From the IMG/VR virus record IMGVR_UViG_3300042731_001223, positions 1-33,027 of that record: DNA of 33,027 nucleotides, one strand, 5' to 3'. This document shows, one piece after another, positions 1 to 7,542 of the stretch. A model generated the notes under the pieces. The model made no database searches. It worked only from the letters and a program-made list of their open reading frames with translations, and was not told where the DNA came from. Positions within the stretch are counted from its first letter, which is position 1. Each line of letters begins with the position of its first letter. A program made the position numbers and the translations under genes. The stretch is from a virus.

Positions 1-260
1 CACCCACGCTTGATGAAGTAGCTGCCACTGCCACGGCTGCGCATGTACTCACTGTCACGGGTACGCCCACGCTTGATGAGGTAGCTGCCACTGCCACGGC
101 TGCGCATGTACTTGTTGCAACAGGTACGCCTACCCTCGATGCAGTAGCCGTAACTGCTAATGCGGAAGTAGGTGCAGCTAAAGTTGCAACGGGTACGCCC
201 ACCCTCGATGCAGTAACTGTAACTACTACGGTTGAGCATGTACTCATTGCACAATCGTCC
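1..260 (+). repeat. Tandem repeats, left block (63-69 bp period)
   Basis: The PTLD-type unit starts at 3, 66, 129 and 198, giving spacings of 63, 63 and 69 bases. The first two copies are nearly identical in DNA and later copies diverge. The array enters from outside the window, so its full length is unknown. All periods are multiples of three, so the protein frame is kept. Confidence 0.85.
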
Positions 261-2924
261 GCATTGCCATTGGCAACTGCACTTGCACGTTACTTCTACG
301 ATGAAGCAGTAAGCGGCACAGACATCACGACAGCGATTGATGCAGCAGGCAGCGCTGATCAGACTATTGATTACGATGCAGGCACAGCCGACCTTGAATA
401 CGTCGAGGTTAGCGGCAATCGCGGTTTAGATTTCAAGGATGCAGCAAGTAGCGCGAGAGCGGCTTACCAAGTAGGCACAAGCGACCCGATACGCACTGCA
501 ATTCAAGGATCGAATCGCGTCACGGTTGAAGTTGTTATCGACCCCGACAGCACCGCTGGTGTTGACCCAAGAATTTTTGGACTCAACGGCACAACCGGTG
601 AAAACGGGTCGGCAATGATCCGTTTCAATGAAGGTAGCGGCACCTACGAGTTTGCGGTAAACGAAGCATTAGGTCAGACAGGTGTTGCAGTGCCGCTAAC
701 AAAGCACACTGCAACAGTTGTTATTGATAGCACGTTAGCGAATCAGCCTGACAGAGCGCGTTTATACATCAACGGGTCACTAGCAGCGGCCTTTGGCGGG
801 TTTATCAGTCAAAACGCTGCAATCAGTTTGCCGACTGGTCTGGAACTCATAACAGGCAACCGGCAAAACGTTGGCACGTATGGCCGATCTTTTGACGGCA
901 TCATCTACTACGGTGCGCTGTATGCAGAAGCATTAACGGCGCAGCAAGTCGCAGACAACCATGCTCGCCTTTCAATTAATGATGATTTTGCAGAAGAAGG
1001 TGGGATTGAAGTCCCACTTCCGACAGCAACGGGTGTTGCAGAATTAGGCGCATTAAGAACTGCAACGGGTACGCCTACGGTTGATGAAGTGGCTGTCACG
1101 GCCACGGCTGAACATGTACTTACTGCCACGGCTGCACCCACTCTTGATGACGTAGCTGCCACTGCCACGGCTGAGCATGTACTTGTTGTTACAGGTACGC
1201 CTAATCTTGATGAAGTAGCTGTTACTGGTACAGCGGCTATTCCGCTCACTGCTACCGGTAGCGTCACTACAGAAGAAATAACTACCACTGCTGAATCGCT
1301 ACTAGCACCTAATGTTTTCTTAAACGCTACGGCTGATTTAACAGGTACGCCCACGCAGCTACCAGTCACTGCGTTTGCGCTTGATGGAACAAGCGTTACG
1401 TTTAACGATCCTAATGGCGCCCCAACAGGGTCGCTGTTTTTAATCGTACAAAACCCGGTTACTCGCGAAATTGCAACAAGAGCAGTAACTGTATCTCCCG
1501 GTGCAAGTACAAAAACAGCAACGGGTACGCCTACGCTTGATGAGGTAGCTGTTACTGCTACGGCTGCGCATGTACTCACTGCCACGGCTGCACCCACGCT
1601 TGATGAGGTAGCTGTTACTGCTACGGCTGCGCATGTACTCACTGCCACGGCTGCACCCACGCTTGATGAGGTGGCTGCCACTGCTACGGCTGCGCATGTA
1701 CTCACTGCCACGGCTGCACCCACGCTTGATGAAGTGGCTGCCACTGCCACGGCTGCGCATGTACTCACTGCCACGGCTGCACCCACGCTTGATGAGGTGG
1801 CTGCCACTGCTACGGCTGCGCATGTACTCACTGCCACGGCTGCACCCACGCTTGATGAAATAGCTGTAACGGCTACAACAGCAAAAACCATGTTTGTCAC
1901 AGGAGCTACAACTCTTGATGACATAACAGTGGTTGGAGTTATAGCAAAAGGCGGCGAAAAACCTGCTGTTGGTTCTCCGTCTATTGCGGAAATAACAGCT
2001 ACTGCAACGACGCTTTCTACGCGAATCGCTACAGGCGCACCGAGCCTTGACGAAATCGCTACTACTGCAACGGCGCAACGAACGGTTTCCGTCACTGGAA
2101 CAAGTACTGTTGCTGAAATAATTGCAGCGTCAACAGTTGCACATGTACTGCCTGCGACTTCGTCTCCAACCATAGATGAAATAGCAGTAGCAGCTACGGC
2201 GGAAAAGAGCAGCGTTTTCTTTGCTACTGGTACTCCGACATTAGATGAAATAACTGTTGTAGCTGCCGCTGAAAACGCAGCCGCAATAGAAGCATCAGGC
2301 GCAGTAACTCTTGACGAACTTGCTGCTAGCGCTACAGCAGTTCTTGCCCACCTTGCCACTGCTAATGTAACGCTTGATGAAATAGCTGCCACGGCAACGG
2401 TGGGTTCTACTAGAACTGCCACTGGCACGGTTGAAGCACCTGAAACAATTTCCGCAGGTGTTGCTCAGCGGCTGATGCAGGTATCCGCTTCTGTTTCTGT
2501 GCCTACGGTTGAAGTAGCAGCCATAGCTAATCGTGGGCGCGTAGCTACAGCTTCTCCGACAGCAGAAGAGATTACGGCTACTTCTACTGTTCAAATAGTT
2601 AGACCAGCAATTTCTGTACCGGTTGTTGCAGCCCCAACTGCTGCAGCAACAGTAGGACTCATTCGCACTGCAACAGGTACTGCACTTGCACCTGAAGTTT
2701 CAGCAAACGGGCAAATAGGTCGAAGCAGTGAGATACTTGTTACTGGCGCCCCCGTCCTTGATGAAGTCATTGGTAGCGGGTACGGCCCGGGAGTTAAATT
2801 CCCCAATGAGGTTCTTGTTCCGGAACAAGACTTGACCGCTACAGTACCCGGATACGACAGGACAGCAACGCTTTACGCGTCAAATATGGTTGCTAAAGAG
2901 CGCCAACGGCTAACAGTTCTGTAA
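1..2924 (+). CDS. Repeat-rich fibre/adhesin with LamG-like domain, partial
   Basis: The reading frame is open from base 3 at the left edge to TAA at 2922-2924, so the N-terminus is missing. The TTG at 264 is internal, because the same repeat continues upstream in frame. About 90 residues of repeat are followed by a non-repetitive domain (about 270-970) whose alternating strands and segments such as RARLYINGSLAAAF and FDGIIYYGALY look like a laminin-G/concanavalin-type jelly roll. Repeats resume from about 1060 to 2790 with the core PTLDEVAVTATA, about 20 residues long and usually carrying Asp-Glu after Leu. They are near-identical at 1530-1859 and diverge towards the C-terminus. A short non-repeat tail ends the protein. 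I see no membrane anchor. The likely role is an elongated, beta-rich virion fibre or adhesin binding a surface glycan; this is inferred from fold and composition. It converges with the minus-strand ParB-like gene and overlaps it by 32 bases. Confidence 0.8.
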   Translation, partial: PTLDEVAATATAAHVLTVTGTPTLDEVAATATAAHVLVATGTPTLDAVAVTANAEVGAAKVATGTPTLDAVTVTTTVEHVLIAQSSALPLATALARYFYDEAVSGTDITTAIDAAGSADQTIDYDAGTADLEYVEVSGNRGLDFKDAASSARAAYQVGTSDPIRTAIQGSNRVTVEVVIDPDSTAGVDPRIFGLNGTTGENGSAMIRFNEGSGTYEFAVNEALGQTGVAVPLTKHTATVVIDSTLANQPDRARLYINGSLAAAFGGFISQNAAISLPTGLELITGNRQNVGTYGRSFDGIIYYGALYAEALTAQQVADNHARLSINDDFAEEGGIEVPLPTATGVAELGALRTATGTPTVDEVAVTATAEHVLTATAAPTLDDVAATATAEHVLVVTGTPNLDEVAVTGTAAIPLTATGSVTTEEITTTAESLLAPNVFLNATADLTGTPTQLPVTAFALDGTSVTFNDPNGAPTGSLFLIVQNPVTREIATRAVTVSPGASTKTATGTPTLDEVAVTATAAHVLTATAAPTLDEVAVTATAAHVLTATAAPTLDEVAATATAAHVLTATAAPTLDEVAATATAAHVLTATAAPTLDEVAATATAAHVLTATAAPTLDEIAVTATTAKTMFVTGATTLDDITVVGVIAKGGEKPAVGSPSIAEITATATTLSTRIATGAPSLDEIATTATAQRTVSVTGTSTVAEIIAASTVAHVLPATSSPTIDEIAVAATAEKSSVFFATGTPTLDEITVVAAAENAAAIEASGAVTLDELAASATAVLAHLATANVTLDEIAATATVGSTRTATGTVEAPETISAGVAQRLMQVSASVSVPTVEVAAIANRGRVATASPTAEEITATSTVQIVRPAISVPVVAAPTAAATVGLIRTATGTALAPEVSANGQIGRSSEILVTGAPVLDEVIGSGYGPGVKFPNEVLVPEQDLTATVPGYDRTATLYASNMVAKERQRLTVL
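1530..1859 (+). repeat. Near-identical 63-bp tandem repeats
   Basis: Copies of the PTLDEVA unit begin at 1530, 1593, 1656, 1719, 1782 and 1845, an exact 63-base (21-residue) period. Units differ by only a few bases, for example gta/gtg and gtt/gcc codons giving VAV or VAA. Such homogeneity inside an otherwise degenerate repeat protein suggests recent amplification by slippage or unequal recombination. Because 63 is divisible by three, every frame stays open, which explains the spurious antisense frames here. Confidence 0.92.
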
Positions 2925-3369
2925 CCCACTCAGCAGGTTCTTTTTCTTGACGGAAAGAACCTCTCAGGTTTCTGACATACGGGCAGGTGATGTACTTCTC
3001 GTCGCCGGGGTGAACAACGCGCATCGTGGCGTCAAAGTTTTGTGGAGGGATTGGCTTGGCGTTTGGGAAGGGAGCCTTGATACCATTTTTTGTGATGACT
3101 ACGGCTTTGATCGAATCGTAGCCAAGTGTTTTCATGGCAACACATCGGTTGTTACCGAGTTGCACTTTTTTGTTGTTAACGTCTACTTCTACCAAAACAG
3201 GGTTTGTTAGCCCGTTTTGTTTGATGCTTTCGACAAGTGCGGCAAAGGCTTTTGGTTGCATCCCACCGGTCTTAACTCCACCGGTTCTTTGTTCTGGGAT
3301 GTCGAAATAGTCCAGCTCATCAATCGGTACGGCTTCGTAGTAGAACGCCTGCAGGCCGTTAATGGGCAT
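2893..3369 (-). CDS. ParB-like (ParB/Srx fold) protein
   Basis: The protein has 158 residues from ATG at 3369. This start is preferred over an upstream TTG at 3429 because AGAGG sits just upstream of the ATG and the better minus-strand promoter ends before it. Residues 40-90 match the ParB N-terminal domain: helix AFAALVESIKQNG, then NPVLVEV, then box LGNNRCVAMKTLG (71-83), equivalent to the GxxR nucleotide-binding box of ParB and sulfiredoxin folds. No helix-turn-helix domain follows; the last 65 residues (MRVVHPGDEKYITCPYV onwards) are unfamiliar. Stand-alone ParB-fold proteins in phages have been linked to CTP or ATP binding, nuclease or regulatory roles; which applies here is unknown. It is transcribed divergently from the portal gene and converges on the repeat protein gene. 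Confidence 0.75.
   Translation of the reverse strand: MPINGLQAFYYEAVPIDELDYFDIPEQRTGGVKTGGMQPKAFAALVESIKQNGLTNPVLVEVDVNNKKVQLGNNRCVAMKTLGYDSIKAVVITKNGIKAPFPNAKPIPPQNFDATMRVVHPGDEKYITCPYVRNLRGSFRQEKEPAEWVTELLAVGAL
2935..2962. terminator. Possible stem-loop past the repeat-protein stop
   Basis: AGGTTCTTT at 2935-2943 pairs perfectly with AAAGAACCT at 2954-2962 (9 bp, 10-base loop), starting 11 bases after the TAA at 2922-2924. No U-tract follows on the plus strand, so it may be a 3' barrier rather than a classical intrinsic terminator. It lies inside the 3' coding part of the ParB-like gene. Confidence 0.3.
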
Positions 3370-3386
3370 AACTACTGCCTCTACTG

Positions 3387-3415
3387 TTGACAAGAGCTTG
3401 CTTATAAACGATATT
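3387..3415 (+). promoter_or_regulatory. Sigma70-like promoter for the structural operon
   Basis: A perfect -35 TTGACA at 3387-3392 is separated by 17 bases from GATATT at 3410-3415 (4 of 6 matches to TATAAT). Transcription would begin near 3422, about 25 bases before the portal ATG at 3447. It overlaps the opposing promoter at 3401-3429. Confidence 0.6.
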
Positions 3416-3429
3416 CCAGCTATTAGCAA
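3401..3429 (-). promoter_or_regulatory. Sigma70-like promoter for the ParB-like gene
   Basis: Read on the minus strand, TTGCTA (3429-3424) and TATAAG (3406-3401, 5 of 6 matches) are separated by exactly 17 bases. The expected start near 3394 leaves about 25 bases before the ATG at 3369. Its elements interleave with those of the plus-strand promoter, so polymerase could occupy only one at a time. Confidence 0.55.
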
Positions 3430-3446
3430 TTACTTACGGACAGCTA

Positions 3447-5483
3447 ATGGCAGGCATCCTTCAAGTTGTTTCTCCTCAACAGCTTGCTGAGTACGAAGCT
3501 AAGGTTCAAGCCGAGAGAGAACCCCCCGAACAGCCAGCCGAGATGGAAGGGCTTGTCCAAGTTATTCGTGACGAGTTCAACGATGCCCGCAACGCTAGGT
3601 ATGTCAATGGTATATCTCAAAGGCTGATCGAAGCTCAGCGTACTTATCGCGGCGAATACGATCCTCAGAAGAAGCGTGAGATCAACGCTTTTGGGGGTTC
3701 AGACGTTTACTCCCGTGTTACCCCCACAAAATGTCGGGGGGCCACATCTGTCCTCAGAGACCTTTACCTGTCCAGCTCAGAGCCTCCGTGGGAGCTTCAG
3801 GCGACACCTACGCCCACCTTACCCGAAGACATTATTGGCTCGGTTGTGGGGCTTGTGCAGGCTGAAGTGCAGGCTGCGCAGCAGCAGGGAGCTGAAATAT
3901 CTCCTGACATGATCCGTGATCGGATCAACCAGCTTCAGCACTCTGCTCAGATGGCGGCAATAAAGAAAGCTGTTGAAGAAGCCAAGAACGCCAGCCGAGA
4001 TTTGAATGACGTATTGATAGAAGGCAGATTCTATCAAGCATTGAAAGACTTCCTGATCGACCTCCCTATTTTCCCTATCGCCTGCATCAAAGGCCCCATC
4101 GTTCGACAGAAAACCAAGGTCCGTTGGGTCAACGGTAAAGCCGTACGAGAGACCAAGCCCAAACTGTTCTGGGAGCGCGTCAGTCCGCTAGACCTGTATT
4201 TCACGCCCGATGCTGGCCACCTTGATGAGTCCTACGTAATTGAGCACGTCAGGTTTTCTCGGCAGGAGCTGTACAACCTGATCGGTGTACCCGGATTCAA
4301 CGAGGACTACATCCGCGCAGTTCTCAGCGACTTCAAGAACAAGACGCAGTCCCGCTCGTGGCGAGACTGGTTTGACGAGGAAAGGGAAGACCTTGAGGAC
4401 CGCGACCATTGGGAGTCCTCCCGTGGCCAGCTTATTGATGCCCTTGAGTGGCATGGTTGCGTACAAGGAGAGACGCTGCTGGACCACGGCTTTAGTGAAG
4501 AAGAGATTGATGACCCCGAAGCTGAGTACATGGTCGATGCTTGGGTGGTAGATCGCTATTGCATCAAGGCTCAGATTTCCCCCGCCGTTACCCAGCGGCC
4601 TCCGTACTACATTTCCAGCTTTGAGAAAATTCCCGGTTCTATCTGGGGCTATGGCTTGCCAGACATCCTGCAGGACATAACGTCTGTATGTAATACCACC
4701 ATGAGAGCTATCGTCAACAACTTGTCGATAAGCTCAGGCCCGCAGGTCATTGTCAATGTTGACCGCTTGGCCGAAACAGAAGACCCCAACACGCTGTATC
4801 CGTGGAAACGTTGGCATGTAGTTGACGACCCGCTCGGCAACAGTAAAGACCGCGCAGTCGATTTCTACCAGCCAAACAGCAACGTTCAGGAACTGATGGC
4901 GGTCTATGAAAAGTTTGCAAATATGGCTGACGAAGCGTCGGCACTCCCCAAGTACCTTACCGGCTCGGGCGCAACTGGCGGCGCAGGCCGCACGGCATCT
5001 GGTTTGGCTATGCTTATGGATAACGCTTCAAAGGTTATGCAGAACGTGGCGGCGAATGTTGACGACGACATTTTGGCCCCGTGCATAGAACAGCTATATG
5101 AAATGGTCATGCTTTCCGATGTCGGGCCTCAGCTCAAGGGCGACGAGACTATTGTTGTCAAGGGTGTGACAGTAGCAGTCCAGAAGGAAACGGATCGGAT
5201 GCGGAAACTTGAGTTCCTGCAGATGACTGCAAACCCGATGGATATGCAGATTATGGGTCTTCCGGGCCGCGCTGCTGTGCTTGAAGATGTTGCGGAAGAA
5301 CTTGGTATCAAAGGGAAAAAGGTAGTACCATCTCCAGAGGAACTTCAGGAGATGATGCAGGCACCACCGCAAGGTGGCGGCGCACCCGGGCCAAGCCAGT
5401 CTCCGGCTCCAGAAGAAGCCAGAGACCCGGCCATGCAAGCTCGGCAAGGTCAGGAAAACGTAACCCGAGGAGTTGTTCAATGA
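3447..5483 (+). CDS. Portal protein (head-tail connector)
   Basis: At 678 residues this is a podovirus-sized portal, the dodecameric ring through which DNA enters and leaves the capsid. Family-like features are an N-terminal helical region with SQRLIEAQRTYRGEYDP, a wing region with SPLDLYFTPDA, the segment IPGSIWGYGLPDILQD, and the Gly-rich portal motif GAGRTASGLAMLMDNASK near residues 510-530, followed by a long helix. The C-terminus (from about 630) is a Pro/Gln/Gly-rich tail, probably disordered. It is the first gene after the 3387 promoter and overlaps the next gene by ATGA. The small proteins, scaffold and coat protein downstream fit a head-assembly cluster. Confidence 0.88.
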   Translation: MAGILQVVSPQQLAEYEAKVQAEREPPEQPAEMEGLVQVIRDEFNDARNARYVNGISQRLIEAQRTYRGEYDPQKKREINAFGGSDVYSRVTPTKCRGATSVLRDLYLSSSEPPWELQATPTPTLPEDIIGSVVGLVQAEVQAAQQQGAEISPDMIRDRINQLQHSAQMAAIKKAVEEAKNASRDLNDVLIEGRFYQALKDFLIDLPIFPIACIKGPIVRQKTKVRWVNGKAVRETKPKLFWERVSPLDLYFTPDAGHLDESYVIEHVRFSRQELYNLIGVPGFNEDYIRAVLSDFKNKTQSRSWRDWFDEEREDLEDRDHWESSRGQLIDALEWHGCVQGETLLDHGFSEEEIDDPEAEYMVDAWVVDRYCIKAQISPAVTQRPPYYISSFEKIPGSIWGYGLPDILQDITSVCNTTMRAIVNNLSISSGPQVIVNVDRLAETEDPNTLYPWKRWHVVDDPLGNSKDRAVDFYQPNSNVQELMAVYEKFANMADEASALPKYLTGSGATGGAGRTASGLAMLMDNASKVMQNVAANVDDDILAPCIEQLYEMVMLSDVGPQLKGDETIVVKGVTVAVQKETDRMRKLEFLQMTANPMDMQIMGLPGRAAVLEDVAEELGIKGKKVVPSPEELQEMMQAPPQGGGAPGPSQSPAPEEARDPAMQARQGQENVTRGVVQ

Positions 5484-5656
5484 AGCACATCAATTCGAAG
5501 CTCGCTAAGAAGTATGGCAAACCGCTGTCTTACACGGACGGCGAGCACACCCAGTCAAAAAAGTCCGGCAGCAAGATGAACTCTTCCATCATGTCGAACC
5601 CGAATACCAAGTCGGATCGTTGTGGCTATGGTGTGAACGGCGTCGGCGGTAAGTAA
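5480..5656 (+). CDS. Small basic Ser/Lys-rich protein
   Basis: A 58-residue product whose ATG overlaps the portal stop (ATGA), with a strong Shine-Dalgarno GAGGAG just upstream. The sequence is rich in Lys, Ser, Gly and Asn (start MKHINSKLAKKYGKPLSY, end GYGVNGVGGK) with no hydrophobic core, so it is probably extended or disordered. I do not recognise a family. It is the first of four short genes between portal and scaffold, so a minor head or DNA-contact role is plausible but unproven. Confidence 0.65.
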   Translation: MKHINSKLAKKYGKPLSYTDGEHTQSKKSGSKMNSSIMSNPNTKSDRCGYGVNGVGGK

Positions 5657-5670
5657 CTCCGGAGAAGCTA

Positions 5671-5934
5671 ATGGCTTACGAAACGTTTAACAAAAGCGGC
5701 ACGATGTCTCGCAGCATGTTTGACACGGAAATGTCGAAAGACGGCTGGGACGACGGCAATCGCGAAAAACGCGATTACATGAAGTCTGGCCGCCATGCTA
5801 TGGCTAGCAAGGCTCAGAACAACTACAAGTTCAAGTCTGGCTCAGAAGCTCCGGGCAACACGAGCCGCCGCGAATACCCCAAGAAGGGCCATCACGGTTC
5901 CAAGTTCGGTTCTGTGAAATCGCAGGGTAGCTGA
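5671..5934 (+). CDS. Small basic head-region protein, paralogue A
   Basis: An 87-residue product preceded by CCGGAG. It begins MAYETFNKSGTMSRS, and the next gene begins MAFETFAKKGKRSRM, so the two share the pattern MA(Y/F)ETFxKxGxxSR and are probably paralogues by duplication. The rest is Lys/Arg/Ser/Gly-rich (KSGRHAMASKAQNNYKFKSG, then a His/Lys/Gly tail) and looks disordered. Function is unknown; a nucleic-acid or capsid-interior contact would suit the charge. It is one base from the following gene. Confidence 0.7.
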   Translation: MAYETFNKSGTMSRSMFDTEMSKDGWDDGNREKRDYMKSGRHAMASKAQNNYKFKSGSEAPGNTSRREYPKKGHHGSKFGSVKSQGS

Positions 5935-5935
5935 T

Positions 5936-6196
5936 ATGGCATTCGAAACCTTTGCAAAGAAAGGCAAACGCTCACGGATGGGCGCCAAGCCAGACAAACT
6001 GGCAGACAAATCTTACACGCCGTCTAGCATGTACAGCGCTGTTGATTTTGGCGGTACCCGTCCAGACGCTTCTCGTCGTTTTACCAACAACTACGGTAAG
6101 ACGTCTGGCAAGCGCAACGAGTACAAGCCCGAAGTTGGCAATCGCTCTCGTGAAGCTGGACGTATGTTTAGCTGGATGAAAGGAGAGAGCTATTAA
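5936..6196 (+). CDS. Small basic head-region protein, paralogue B
   Basis: An 86-residue product that starts one base after the previous stop, with AGGG in the preceding gene's end as a likely ribosome binding site. Its N-terminal 14 residues match the gene before it. The middle carries basic, aromatic and Gly/Asn stretches (SRRFTNNYGKTSGKRNEY), and the end REAGRMFSWMKGESY may form a short helix. No family is recognised. An AGGAG at 6181-6185, inside its last codons, could serve the next gene. Confidence 0.7.
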   Translation: MAFETFAKKGKRSRMGAKPDKLADKSYTPSSMYSAVDFGGTRPDASRRFTNNYGKTSGKRNEYKPEVGNRSREAGRMFSWMKGESY

Positions 6197-6224
6197 ACTC
6201 ACGGCTGAAGTAGCGGAAGCTATT

Positions 6225-6431
6225 ATGAGGTTGTCCAACACCCGAGACTTTCAGACTTTCGGGGATTGGTTGGACGTTGTTCACGCAGCGTTTGTTGACG
6301 GTGCTGTCATGGGAGTGGATGAGCATTACAGCCCAGACGTTCTTCGTGGCAGGGCGCAGGCTCTATCCATCGTCAAGAATGAAATGAAGAAAGCACCTGA
6401 CGTTGCTGGTCGAATCCATAAAGTGAGCTAA
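6225..6431 (+). CDS. Small helical protein of unknown function
   Basis: 68 residues from ATG 6225 (MRLSNTRDFQTFGDWLDVV), apparently helical and followed by the scaffold gene after 9 bases. Unlike its neighbours it is near neutral and looks folded. The start is uncertain: the frame is open back to 6180, and translation from ATT at 6192 would add 11 residues (xKLTAEVAEAIMRLS) with AGGAG six bases upstream, whereas ATG 6225 has only a weak GGAAG. The added segment reads like a natural helix. I do not recognise the family. Confidence 0.65.
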   Translation: MRLSNTRDFQTFGDWLDVVHAAFVDGAVMGVDEHYSPDVLRGRAQALSIVKNEMKKAPDVAGRIHKVS

Positions 6432-6440
6432 GAGAAACCA

Positions 6441-7523
6441 ATGGCACTTCCAAAACAAATTCGCAATCAGATTAAGCAGAACGAAGAACTTGAAAAAGCG
6501 CTTCGTGAAGAACAAAGCGACCCCAAGAAAGAAGCGGAAGATTCAGCGCAAGCTGAGATTGACGCACTGCTTAACGAGATCGACCCTGCTGCTGAAAAGA
6601 AAGCTGAAGAAGCTCAGCCCAAGGAAGAGCCGAAAGAAAAGCCAACGGCTGAAGTTCACGAGCTTCGTCCTTCTGATGACAAAGCCGAACGTACTGACTG
6701 GAAGGTCAAGTACTCTACCTTAAAGGGTAAGTATGACGCAGAAGTACCGCGCCTTACCCAAGACCTGCGAGAAGCCAACAGCCGTATTCAGAATCTTGAA
6801 GACAGGCTTGCCGAACTGGCTACCGCAAAGGCTGCGCCTGAAGAACAGAGCACAGACAGCCGTATAGATTTTACTCCGGATGAGATTGCCGATTATGGTG
6901 AAGACCTTCTGGATGTAATTGGCCGCAAGGCCCGCTCAATTGTTGAGCACGAGTACCGCCCCAAAATTGATGCACTGGAAAGTCAGGTATCCACCCTGAA
7001 AAGCCAGCTCGGGGAGACGGGACAGCGTGTAGGCAAGTTTGAGCAAAACGAAGTTTTCGCCGTGCTTGACAGAGAAGTCAAAGACTGGCGACAAACTAAC
7101 GTCGATCCAGAGTTCCATGAGTGGCTGGATCAGCAAGACCCGTTTAGCGGGGAAAGTCGTAAATCGCTTTTGCTAAAAGCCTTTGATCGTAAAAACGCCC
7201 AACAGGTCAAAGCCTTTTTCGAAAGCTACGCAAAGGAACACGCCGCTGTAGCACCAAGCTCAGCCGACTCAGCACCCTCTGGGCAAGGGGGAACGGACTC
7301 CGAGTCGAGACTGAATTTGAATGACTACGTAGCTCCCGGGCAGCCGAAAGGTGGTCAGGGATCAGCAGGCGCTCCTAAAGACAAACGTATCTGGCGATCT
7401 GCGGAGATCAGTAAGTTTTACTCTGATGTCCAGAAAGGACGGTTTAAAGGCCGACCTGAAGATAAAGCCAGAATCGAAGCAGACATTGTGGCTGCTACCT
7501 CTGAAGGGCGTATACAGTCTTAA
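6441..7523 (+). CDS. Capsid scaffolding-like protein
   Basis: A 360-residue, highly charged protein lying directly before the coat gene, the usual scaffold position. The N-terminal 80 residues are Glu/Lys/Ala-rich and disordered-looking. Heptad-like stretches follow: RLTQDLREANSRIQNLEDRL (about 104-125) and IDALESQVSTLKSQLGE (about 175-192). A linker of Ser/Gly/Pro precedes a basic C-terminal segment (EISKFYSDVQKGRFKGRPED) that could bind coat protein, as C-terminal helices of other scaffolds do. No protease motif is seen. Scaffolds catalyse procapsid assembly and leave the shell; the role here rests on composition and position rather than on a recognised signature. Confidence 0.75.
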   Translation: MALPKQIRNQIKQNEELEKALREEQSDPKKEAEDSAQAEIDALLNEIDPAAEKKAEEAQPKEEPKEKPTAEVHELRPSDDKAERTDWKVKYSTLKGKYDAEVPRLTQDLREANSRIQNLEDRLAELATAKAAPEEQSTDSRIDFTPDEIADYGEDLLDVIGRKARSIVEHEYRPKIDALESQVSTLKSQLGETGQRVGKFEQNEVFAVLDREVKDWRQTNVDPEFHEWLDQQDPFSGESRKSLLLKAFDRKNAQQVKAFFESYAKEHAAVAPSSADSAPSGQGGTDSESRLNLNDYVAPGQPKGGQGSAGAPKDKRIWRSAEISKFYSDVQKGRFKGRPEDKARIEADIVAATSEGRIQS

Positions 7524-7542
7524 TCTTTAGGAGAGTAATCTC

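Noticed and set aside
1-1860. Could the regular repeats be a CRISPR array?
   Set aside because: Repeats are contiguous 63-base units without unique spacers, lie in frame in a long protein, and no cas gene is present.
1440-2078. Other repeat-region frames with Arg/Cys/Ser-rich products on both strands
   Set aside because: Shadow frames of the 63-bp array; no ribosome sites and unlikely compositions.
908-2428. Long (506-codon) minus-strand reading frame opposite the repeat protein
   Set aside because: It exists because the repeats have a period divisible by three and few stop codons on the other strand. Composition is Val/Ala/Ser low complexity, while the plus strand holds a credible lectin-like domain.
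2947-3210. 87-codon plus-strand frame within the ParB-like gene
   Set aside because: Antisense to a recognisable ParB-fold gene, with no ribosome site and no family resemblance.
3370-3429. N-terminal extension of the ParB-like protein from TTG 3429
   Set aside because: The extension lies across both promoters, uses TTG without a ribosome site, and the ATG at 3369 has AGAGG close upstream.
5094-5480. 128-codon minus-strand frame inside the portal gene
   Set aside because: Shadow of the portal C-terminal coding region, with no independent support.
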